Shown here piece by piece: positions 1 through 5,705 of a stretch of 8,405 nucleotides of DNA. Where the stretch lies: the NCBI GenBank assembly GCA_902782875.1, contig CACZPE010000177.1, positions 1-8,405 on the forward strand, read 5' to 3'. The DNA comes from an uncultured Ruminococcus sp. GTDB taxonomy: Bacteria > Bacillota_A > Clostridia > Oscillospirales > Ruminococcaceae. Under the pieces are notes generated by a model, which saw nothing but the letters and a program-made list of their open reading frames with translations, was not told the origin of the DNA and searched no databases. The translations under genes were made by a program, and so were the position numbers. Position 1 is the stretch's first letter; every line of letters begins with the position of its first letter.

Positions 1-632
1 TCGCCCTTTGCAGCGATGATAAGACATGGGACGGTGCATTCGTCTATATCGTCCGGGTCAAAGGAAAAGCTGCCTTCAAGCACATTGTTAAGGAAATCCC
101 AGTCGGCACGGGAGAGCGCAGGCATCAGTATATCCCTGTATCTGATCCATACATCCTCTGTGAGCATGACATTCATCTGTGTGAAGCTGTCATATTCTTC
201 CCTTGACAGGGAAGAGAGCAGCTTGTCATCCCGCGCCCGTACCCTCAGAGGCTCTGTCCGCCCCTGCTGTACACCGGGTATGATGCACGGGCAAAGCAGT
301 ATCAGCTTATTAATATATTCGGGATAATTCCGTATGAAGCCCCTTGCAAGCAGTCCGCCGTAGGACTGTCCCACAAGCATGAACGGCTCCTTTATCACAT
401 CCGCTGCAAAGCTGTGCAGCAGAGCAAGTATATCATCGGAATTTCTTATATCGCCGTGTTCCGACCGTCCCATGCCGGGCAGATCGATATAATAACGCTT
501 GTATCCGCCTGTCTTGGAAAAGACAGGTTCAAATGCAGCCTGCATGACCGTATGGTCGATGCCCCATCCGTGTATGATAAGCACGGGAACGCCGCTGCCG
601 GATGTTTCATAGTTGAGTATTCCGTATCTCAT
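1..632 (-). CDS. alpha/beta hydrolase, C-terminus cut by window edge
   Basis: The first 210 residues of an alpha/beta-hydrolase-fold protein are present and the rest lies beyond the left edge. Visible family landmarks are the oxyanion-region motif HGWG (residues 21-24), DLPGMGRS (50-57) before the helix that leads to the nucleophile, and the nucleophile elbow G-Q-S-Y-G with Ser90 as predicted catalytic serine. The visible part ends in CLIIAAKG-(D/E), the beta strand after which the catalytic Asp normally falls, so the acid and the His are outside the window. There is no signal peptide, so the protein is probably cytoplasmic. The start is chosen because GAGG (640-643) lies 7 bases upstream. 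It lies downstream of the REC-GGDEF-EAL gene on the same strand, 55 bases away, with a terminator-like hairpin between them. The fold is clear. The substrate is not, since esterases, proline iminopeptidases and carbon-carbon hydrolases share these motifs. Confidence 0.9.
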   Translation of the reverse strand, partial: MRYGILNYETSGSGVPVLIIHGWGIDHTVMQAAFEPVFSKTGGYKRYYIDLPGMGRSEHGDIRNSDDILALLHSFAADVIKEPFMLVGQSYGGLLARGFIRNYPEYINKLILLCPCIIPGVQQGRTEPLRVRARDDKLLSSLSREEYDSFTQMNVMLTEDVWIRYRDILMPALSRADWDFLNNVLEGSFSFDPDDIDECTVPCLIIAAKG

Positions 633-643
633 GTATTTTCCTC

Positions 644-683
644 AAAACAGACAGTCTCGCAATTTTATCGCAAGACTGTCTGT
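644..683 (-). terminator. terminator-like hairpin between signalling gene and hydrolase
   Basis: Arms 647-660 and 670-683 form a 14-bp stem with a 9-base loop (661-669). In the minus-strand RNA every position pairs, with one U-G wobble. In the plus-strand RNA the same position is a C-A mismatch, which argues that the functional transcript is the minus strand. The stem begins 4 bases after the TAA of the signalling gene. It is followed by only three more Ts (644-646) and then directly by the hydrolase GAGG. The U run is short, so this is either a leaky intrinsic terminator that lowers hydrolase expression or an RNA structure beside its ribosome-binding site. Confidence 0.7.
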
Positions 684-687
684 GCTT

Positions 688-2988
688 TTATGATTTGCGC
701 TTTTTATGGCGTATGCCTATCACGATATGATGATCGTCCTGGTTCCTTGTGCGTATCGTTTCAAGAGTACACAGAGTGCCGTTCTGAGCTCGCTTGAAAT
801 GCGTGGAAAGTGGCTTGTCTGCACCGATCCACTCGATAAGCTCGCCCTTGCTCAGCAGCTTGCCTATCCTTTCGCGATCCTCAGCTACCACAATGTTCAG
901 AACTACCTCGTCAAGATCTGCAAAGAAATCCTTGCCGCCCGTCGTTATGCGGAACTCGCCCTTGCTGCCGGAATAGAACTGCATATAGTGATCGGTATTG
1001 ATATCAATGTAGAATATGCGTTCGTATTCACCGGTGAGCGCCTTGGAGATGCTGACATAGTTTCTCTTGTTGTCGGGGATGATATGGGTCTTGGTCTTGT
1101 CTTCCTTGATGAAGTGGTCAAACTCTTCCTTGGGGACGGGCTTGGAGAAATAGAAGCCCTGTACAAGATCGCATCCGAGCGCCTTGAGCAGCAGATACTG
1201 CTCCTCTGTCTCAACGCCCTCTGCCACTACCGGTACATGCAGATAATCAGCGATATCTATGATAAGCTCTATCATGCGCATATCCTTGTTGTCGCCGAGG
1301 GAATTGTGTACGAAGTTCATATCTATCTTGAGTGCATCGATGGGCATATTTGAAAGCATGCCGATAGAAGAATATCCTGCTCCGAAGTTGCCCATCTCTA
1401 TGCGCAGACCCATGCCCATGCCGCGCAGCTCCTTGGCAGCCGAGAGTATCTGGTCATTCGAGCTGTTGTCGGCAGATTCCGTTATCTCAAGTATGATATC
1501 ATCATCGTTGAGGGAGTATTCCTTGATTATATCCTTGAATATATCCTTGAGCAGGGGAAGGAGCATATCTATGCGGGAAATATTGACGGATACAGGCACC
1601 GAATAGCCGTACTCATCCTTCCAGCGGCGTATCTGTGCAGCAGCCTCGCCCCATACATAGCGGTCGAGACGTGTGATAAGTCCGTTCTCTTCAAACAGGC
1701 TGATGAAAGCACCGGGGCTGAGCATGCCAAGCTGCGGATGATCCCAGCGGACGAGCGCCTCTGCACTGTACAGTACAGGCTCATCGCCTCTTATATCGAA
1801 TTTAGGCTGGAAATAGATCTTGAAGCGCTTCTCTTCGAGAGATGGGATAAACTCGCTGAGTATCTGCTCCCTGAACTGAGCCGCCTTCTTCAGATCTGCG
1901 TCGTATATACCGATGGTGTCGGTATAGCTGTTTATCACGGACTGAGCAGCTATCGACGCAAATTCAAAGCGCTGCTCTATGGGTACGTCCTTGCTGACAT
2001 CAGAGTATACGCCCAGGCACATACGCGCCTTGCCTGCTGTGGACTGATCGCTTTCAAGCCCTGCGGATATATCCGTAAGGAGCTTATTGTAGTTATCGGT
2101 ATGCGGGCAGTACAGCAGGAATGAATCCTCATCCCTGCGGCATCCGTAACCGCCGAACTTGTCCTGCACATCCTTTACGGAGCTGCCTATCTTCTGCAGT
2201 ATATCATCGGCATATCTCTTGCCGTAATGCTCCCTGAGCATATGGAAGTTGCTTATCACGGCAACGGCAGCATCCATGTCAGCATCGGGGTACAGCTTGT
2301 CGTAAAGTCTGACATAATGCTTGAAGTACGCTATATTGTAAAGGTCTGTGCTGCTGTCACGCTCCGTGATGCGTATAAGCTCTTTGCTGTCGGAGAGCTC
2401 GATACATCTCTGCGTCCTCGCATATACCACCGATGCATCGGGGAAGGGCTTGGGTATGATATCTGCCGCTCCGAGCTCAAGGCTCTTCTTCTGTATGTCA
2501 GGCTCGGAAGCAAGTGCTATCACGGATATATCCGAAAGCTTGTTCTGTTCCTTCATCAGGCGCAGTATATCGAGCCCCTCATTGCCGTTCATCATAACAT
2601 CGAGCAGTATGAGTGAGGGGACAAGACCCTCCTCTTTGAGAAGATGCACAGCCTCTACGCCGTTCCTTGCAAATACAAGCTCATAGCTGCTGAGTGCTTT
2701 TCTGAGGAAACTGCAGCTCTGTTCATCGCCGTCCACTATAAGCAGTGTTTTCTTCAGACCTGCCCCGGGAGCGGAGTCGGTCTTTTCCGCAGCGTCATTT
2801 TCTGCCGTATCGTCCTCATGAGCAGCTTCTTCAACGACCTCGGCTGCTTCGGCTATTTCTTCCGTATTGCTGTCTTCCGTATCGGTTATTTCTGCGGCTG
2901 CCTCTGCAGCCTCGGATACAGTTTCCTCCGCAGCTTCGTCGGAAGGCTTTTTCGTCAGCTTGGTAACGAGTTTATCAAGCAGACCCAT
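688..2988 (-). CDS. REC-GGDEF-EAL-PAS-like signalling protein, all catalytic/receiver sites degenerate
   Basis: This is a 766-residue c-di-GMP-type signalling protein. Residues 1-14 could form an amphipathic helix, and 15-77 are an acidic Ala/Glu-rich linker. A receiver domain (about 80-195) keeps D85, the phosphoacceptor-position D130 and K180, but has G86 for the second acidic residue and A160 for the switch Thr/Ser. A GGDEF domain (about 205-365) has DEDSF (286-290) in place of GGDEF, so cyclase activity is unlikely. An EAL domain (about 378-628) keeps E410-A-L, N469, E501, K554, E590 and Q610. The DDFG motif reads G533-N-F-G, losing the metal-binding Asp pair, so phosphodiesterase activity is also doubtful. 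Residues 640-766 resemble the PAS-like tail common in clostridial GGDEF/EAL proteins. It may bind c-di-GMP or a partner without turnover, as LapD and FimX do; that is inference. The start has AAGGAG (2996-3001) 7 bases upstream. No membrane helix is seen. Confidence 0.93.
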   Translation of the reverse strand: MGLLDKLVTKLTKKPSDEAAEETVSEAAEAAAEITDTEDSNTEEIAEAAEVVEEAAHEDDTAENDAAEKTDSAPGAGLKKTLLIVDGDEQSCSFLRKALSSYELVFARNGVEAVHLLKEEGLVPSLILLDVMMNGNEGLDILRLMKEQNKLSDISVIALASEPDIQKKSLELGAADIIPKPFPDASVVYARTQRCIELSDSKELIRITERDSSTDLYNIAYFKHYVRLYDKLYPDADMDAAVAVISNFHMLREHYGKRYADDILQKIGSSVKDVQDKFGGYGCRRDEDSFLLYCPHTDNYNKLLTDISAGLESDQSTAGKARMCLGVYSDVSKDVPIEQRFEFASIAAQSVINSYTDTIGIYDADLKKAAQFREQILSEFIPSLEEKRFKIYFQPKFDIRGDEPVLYSAEALVRWDHPQLGMLSPGAFISLFEENGLITRLDRYVWGEAAAQIRRWKDEYGYSVPVSVNISRIDMLLPLLKDIFKDIIKEYSLNDDDIILEITESADNSSNDQILSAAKELRGMGMGLRIEMGNFGAGYSSIGMLSNMPIDALKIDMNFVHNSLGDNKDMRMIELIIDIADYLHVPVVAEGVETEEQYLLLKALGCDLVQGFYFSKPVPKEEFDHFIKEDKTKTHIIPDNKRNYVSISKALTGEYERIFYIDINTDHYMQFYSGSKGEFRITTGGKDFFADLDEVVLNIVVAEDRERIGKLLSKGELIEWIGADKPLSTHFKRAQNGTLCTLETIRTRNQDDHHIVIGIRHKKRKS

Positions 2989-3029
2989 AATATCACTCCT
3001 TATAAGTAAACTGTTATACAGGGGTATGA

Positions 3030-3043
3030 ATGGACAACTCCAT
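3030..3043 (-). repeat. short inverted repeat at the predicted 5' end of the signalling mRNA
   Basis: ATGGA and TCCAT form a 5-bp stem with a 4-base loop. With a transcription start predicted near 3044 on the minus strand, the hairpin would occupy the first bases of the leader. It could protect the 5' end or be an operator half-site pair at +1. At this length chance occurrence is quite possible. Confidence 0.3.
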
Positions 3044-3050
3044 AGTTATA

Positions 3051-3079
3051 ATTGTATCAGATTTTGTGCGATTTGTCAA
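3051..3079 (-). promoter_or_regulatory. sigma-A promoter of the REC-GGDEF-EAL gene
   Basis: On the minus strand TTGACA (3074-3079) is followed by a 17-base spacer and TACAAT (3051-3056). That is a perfect -35, a 5/6 -10 and ideal spacing. Transcription would begin near 3044, giving a leader of about 56 bases before the ATG at 2988. The element suggests fairly strong housekeeping expression without need of an activator, in contrast to the opposing promoter. Confidence 0.8.
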
Positions 3080-3140
3080 TATACGTATGAATAGAATATT
3101 ACAGCAGATAAATGTACAAGTTGATATCTTCGGATGTAAA

Positions 3141-3158
3141 ATATGACTTTAGTCATAT
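3141..3158. promoter_or_regulatory. perfect 18-bp palindrome, candidate operator
   Basis: ATATGACT-TT-AGTCATAT has two perfect 8-base arms and a 2-base centre. It is centred about 65 bases upstream of the transcription start predicted for the rightward operon, a usual place for an activator dimer. It does not look like a terminator: there is no loop room, no GC-rich stem and no U run. The natural candidate binder is the NarL-type regulator encoded at 8092, as two-component exporter operons are often autoregulated. The GACT..AGTC core is reminiscent of ACT..AGT sites I recall for the NarL-family VraR, but I cannot test that match. Confidence 0.6.
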
Positions 3159-3180
3159 GCAGAAAGTTGCTTTTTTCACT

Positions 3181-3201
3181 ACCGCACAGGGCTATTGCGG
3201 T
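3181..3201. promoter_or_regulatory. inverted repeat ACCGCA-N9-TGCGGT against the -10
   Basis: Perfect 6-base arms (3181-3186 and 3196-3201) lie immediately before the TATAAT at 3203, covering the place where the -35 should be. No recognisable -35 hexamer exists at 16-18 bases spacing. A protein bound here would either block polymerase or replace the -35 contact. It could also form a short hairpin, but being upstream of the predicted start it would not normally be transcribed from this promoter. Confidence 0.5.
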
Positions 3202-3202
3202 G

Positions 3203-3208
3203 TATAAT
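3203..3208 (+). promoter_or_regulatory. -10 element of the exporter / two-component operon
   Basis: This is a perfect TATAAT, 31 bases before the ATG at 3240, giving a leader of about 25 bases. The -35 region is poor (nothing near TTGACA at 16-18 bases), and the TG before the hexamer is one base too close for a standard extended -10. With two inverted repeats upstream this fits a promoter that needs an activator. Confidence 0.6.
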
Positions 3209-3227
3209 AAGTACAATGAAACAGACT

Positions 3228-3232
3228 GGAGG
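3228..3232 (+). promoter_or_regulatory. ribosome-binding site deciding the start of the first operon gene
   Basis: GGAGG lies 7 bases before the ATG at 3240. The open frame extends back to an ATG at 3195. That codon has no Shine-Dalgarno and lies upstream of the TATAAT, so it would not be on the transcript. The nearby ATG at 3235 is in another frame and stops at once. The start is therefore 3240. Confidence 0.85.
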
Positions 3233-3239
3233 AAATGAT

Positions 3240-3851
3240 ATGAACAGAATGGTATCAAAGGCAGGTGCGGCGACCGTAACGATAACAGTATTTCTGTTTG
3301 CGGTGTTCATACTGGCAGATATTTCATTCGCGATGTATCTCGTATGTATGTTCCTGCCGATAGGCTTTATTATGATGACGGCAGGATTTCGGCATGAGGC
3401 GGCCGATGACAGGAAAGTGCCCGCTGATACAGGCATGATACTGTCTGCGGTATACGCAACACTGATACTCATAGTTTACTTTGCACAGGACACCACAGTC
3501 CGCCTTGAATCCCTGAACGAACAGGCGGTGCAGCTGCTTGACTACAAAAGAGGAGGACTGCTTTTCAACTACGACCTTCTCGGATACGGGCTGATGGCGC
3601 TGTCAACGTTCTTTACGGGTCTTGCGCTAAAGCCTGTGACGAAGGCTGACAAATGGCTCAGAGCACTTCTGATGATACACGGAATATTCTTCATATCCTG
3701 CTTTTTCATGCCTATGACGGGAATGTTCACTAATATGTCGGCTGAGACAGGAAATGGCGGAGCGATCGCTCTTCTGATCTGGTGCATATACTTTTTGCCT
3801 ATAGGCATACTTTCATACAGACATTTTTCGGTAAAGGAGAAAACAAAATGA
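3240..3851 (+). CDS. six-helix membrane protein of unknown function, first gene of exporter operon
   Basis: I do not recognise this 203-residue protein. Its composition gives about six hydrophobic segments: roughly 9-26, 29-50, 63-82, 111-130, 138-158 and 174-193. A longer polar stretch (83-110) joins helices 3 and 4, and the C-terminal tail is short and basic (SVKEKTK). No ATPase, permease-family or enzyme motif is visible, and the first hydrophobic stretch has no clear signal-peptidase site. Its stop overlaps the ATG of the ABC ATPase gene in ATGA, and the ATPase Shine-Dalgarno lies inside its last codons, so the two are very likely co-translated. By position it may be an accessory, sensory or immunity-type subunit of the transporter. 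That is inference from context only. It could equally be a separate membrane stress protein under the same control. Confidence 0.88.
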   Translation: MNRMVSKAGAATVTITVFLFAVFILADISFAMYLVCMFLPIGFIMMTAGFRHEAADDRKVPADTGMILSAVYATLILIVYFAQDTTVRLESLNEQAVQLLDYKRGGLLFNYDLLGYGLMALSTFFTGLALKPVTKADKWLRALLMIHGIFFISCFFMPMTGMFTNMSAETGNGGAIALLIWCIYFLPIGILSYRHFSVKEKTK

Positions 3852-4609
3852 ATGATACTGTACTCAAGGTAAATGAACTTACAAAGAAATACGGCAGCAA
3901 GACCGTAGTCGATGATCTTTCACTCGAGATAAAACGCGGGGAGATATTCGGACTTCTCGGCCCCAACGGTGCGGGAAAAAGCACTACGATGAATATGATA
4001 TGCTCGCTCATACAGCCCACCGCAGGTAGCGTGGAGCTTTTCGGCAAGGATGCCGCCGCGAACAGGAAGGAAGTCACAAAGAAGATAGGATATATCCCTC
4101 AGGATCTGGCTATACACGGCAATCTCAAGGCATGGGAGAACGCAGAGCTGTTCATATCGCTCTACGGCATAAAGGGTGCCGAGCTGAAAAAGCGCATTGA
4201 CAGCTCTCTTGAATATGTAGGCCTTCTTGACAGACGGCAGGAATATGCCAAGAACTTCTCGGGCGGCATGAAGAGAAGACTGAATATCGCCTGTGCCATA
4301 GGCCATGACCCGGAACTGCTGATATTCGACGAGCCCACCGTAGGCATTGACCCGCAGTCGAGGAACTTCATACTTGAAAAGATAAAGGAGTCCAACGAAA
4401 AGGGGGCCACCGTTATCTACACCAGTCACTACATGGAGGAGATAGAGGCCATCTGCACAAGGATCGCCATAATGGACAACGGCAAGATAATCGCCATAGG
4501 CACGAGCGAGGAGCTCAAAAAGCTCGTGAGCCATGACCGCGATGATATATCCCTTGAAGAGGTGTTCCTTACTCTCACAGGCAAGACGCTCCGCGATATT
4601 ACCGAATAG
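3848..4609 (+). CDS. ABC transporter ATP-binding protein (ABC-2 exporter type)
   Basis: This is a complete nucleotide-binding subunit of 253 residues. All hallmarks are intact: Walker A GPNGAGKST (38-46), Q-loop Gln85, signature FSGGM (137-141), Walker B LLIFDE ending in D161 and the catalytic E162, D-loop GIDPQSR, and H-loop His194. The sequence style (DEPTVGIDPQSR, YTSHYMEE) belongs to the DrrA/CcmA-like branch that drives ABC-2 drug and peptide exporters. It would dimerise on the cytoplasmic face of the two permeases encoded next. It lacks the extra C-terminal domain of longer DrrA-type proteins and ends soon after a SLEEVFLTLTG motif. The start at 3848 is favoured by AAAGGAG (3833-3839) 8 bases upstream. 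Upstream in-frame ATGs, such as 3782, lie deep in the previous gene without a Shine-Dalgarno. Confidence 0.96.
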   Translation: MNDTVLKVNELTKKYGSKTVVDDLSLEIKRGEIFGLLGPNGAGKSTTMNMICSLIQPTAGSVELFGKDAAANRKEVTKKIGYIPQDLAIHGNLKAWENAELFISLYGIKGAELKKRIDSSLEYVGLLDRRQEYAKNFSGGMKRRLNIACAIGHDPELLIFDEPTVGIDPQSRNFILEKIKESNEKGATVIYTSHYMEEIEAICTRIAIMDNGKIIAIGTSEELKKLVSHDRDDISLEEVFLTLTGKTLRDITE

Positions 4610-4616
4610 GGGTGAT
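4608..4616 (+). promoter_or_regulatory. ribosome-binding site with two adjacent ATG codons
   Basis: AGGGGTGAT matches the extended anti-Shine-Dalgarno partner (...GGTGAT) and overlaps the ATPase stop codon. It is followed at once by two in-frame ATGs, 4617 and 4620. Counted from the GGGG core the spacers are 4 and 7 bases, so 4620 is the better start. The choice alters the protein by only one Met. Confidence 0.6.
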
Positions 4617-4619
4617 ATG

Positions 4620-5705
4620 ATGATAGCATATCTTATCAAAAACAATCTCAAGCTGATGTTCCGCAACAAGTGGACATTTCTGGTGCTGCTCGTTGCACCT
4701 TTCCTGACGATAGCGCTGCTGACGAGCGCATTCAGATCGCTGATGAGCGTGTATGAAGCGCCCGACGAATTCAGCGTAGGCTACAGAGAGACCGGCAGTT
4801 TCCTTTCCGACAGCATGGACACGGTGAAGGATGCTGGCAGGGATGCCGGCATACTGCTCAGGGAGTACCCCGACGGCGACCCCTCAGAGCTGATGGAAAA
4901 GAACGAACTGTCCGCATTCATTGAGTTTGAGGACGGCAAATACACCCTCTACAAGAGCGATGATCACAAGACAGAGGGCGAGATCACCGAATATTTCCTG
5001 GGCAGGGTAATGAATGAGAGCGCCAATACCTTGCTCGATATGATATCCCCCGAAGCAGGGCTGAAGTCAGCGCTCCCTGTCACACAGACAAACTTCATGC
5101 CTGCCATTGAGTCGAACGACTATTACGGCATAATCTATATCGTGTATTTCGGATGTCTCGGCATCACCTGTGCTGTGGGCGTCCTCAGCAACGAGAAGAA
5201 ATACAACATCGAGAAAAGATACCGCATATGCTCGCTTTCCTCCGCAGACCTGTATTTCTCAAGACTTATCCCCGCAGTGGCAGTAAGTGCAGCAAGTCTT
5301 CTGTTTGAAGCGGTGCTCACAGCGTGTGTATATGATATCCACTGGGGCGTTCCCGTGATGTCAGCATTCATTATGCTGGTAATGATAATTGCAAGCATAT
5401 CGGTAGGCTTCTTCTTCTACAATCTTACAAAGAACATTGCTGCGACGATCGTAGGCTTTGCGGCTGTGATCTGGATAATGGGATTTTTCGGCGGCTCCTT
5501 TGAGAACTATATGTACTCGAGCACTCCCGATACGCTCAAGGCCATATCTCCCATATATCATGTCAACAGAGCACTCGTTGAGCTCTCTTGCATGGGACAC
5601 AGCAGCTATGTGTCAAGTGCGCTGATATACTGTGCAGTGATAGCTGCAGCAGCATCGGTACTTGCAATAGCGACGGATATGATAAGAAAGAGGTGTACAG
5701 CATGA
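4620..5705 (+). CDS. ABC-2 type permease, first subunit
   Basis: This is a 361-residue membrane subunit with ABC-2 (ABC2_membrane_3-like) architecture. A first helix (about 19-39) follows a basic cytoplasmic start (KNNLKLMFRNK). A soluble segment of about 125 residues (41-166) comes next, then five more helices near 168-190, 213-236, 246-270, 273-293 and 332-352. The stretch between helices 2 and 3 (NEKKYNIEKRYRICSLS) is the usual cytoplasmic coupling region. SPIYHVNRAL before the last helix corresponds to the conserved P-x-x-x-x-x-x-L area of the family. It should pair with the next gene's product to form the translocation pathway. It lies 10 bases after the ATPase stop, and its TGA overlaps the next ATG. 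The substrate is not readable; toxic amphiphiles, antimicrobial peptides and polyenes are possibilities for this architecture. Confidence 0.92.
   Translation: MIAYLIKNNLKLMFRNKWTFLVLLVAPFLTIALLTSAFRSLMSVYEAPDEFSVGYRETGSFLSDSMDTVKDAGRDAGILLREYPDGDPSELMEKNELSAFIEFEDGKYTLYKSDDHKTEGEITEYFLGRVMNESANTLLDMISPEAGLKSALPVTQTNFMPAIESNDYYGIIYIVYFGCLGITCAVGVLSNEKKYNIEKRYRICSLSSADLYFSRLIPAVAVSAASLLFEAVLTACVYDIHWGVPVMSAFIMLVMIIASISVGFFFYNLTKNIAATIVGFAAVIWIMGFFGGSFENYMYSSTPDTLKAISPIYHVNRALVELSCMGHSSYVSSALIYCAVIAAAASVLAIATDMIRKRCTA

Noticed and set aside
414..797. 127-residue plus-strand frame across the hydrolase start and the hairpin
   Set aside because: It overlaps the hydrolase coding sequence, the hairpin and the end of the signalling gene, and has no domain or start signal.
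706..1353. 215-residue plus-strand open frame inside the signalling gene
   Set aside because: It is antisense to the EAL/PAS-like coding sequence, has no Shine-Dalgarno and shows no family motif. The minus-strand frame contains the full domain series, so this is a codon-bias shadow.
3081..3088. ATACGTAT palindrome next to the leftward -35
   Set aside because: An 8-base palindrome in AT-rich DNA is expected by chance, and no second copy was noticed.
3121..3147. Possible second rightward promoter, TTGATA with TATGAC
   Set aside because: The spacer is only 15 bases and the -10 is a 4/6 match inside the palindrome; the perfect TATAAT at 3203 is a better candidate.
3195..3239. Upstream extension of the first operon gene to an ATG at 3195
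   Set aside because: That ATG lies upstream of the TATAAT and has no Shine-Dalgarno; GGAGG at 3228-3232 fits the ATG at 3240.
3920..4669. 249-residue minus-strand open frame opposite the ABC ATPase
   Set aside because: The opposite strand holds every ABC motif in order. The antisense translation shows no recognisable domain and no ribosome-binding site.
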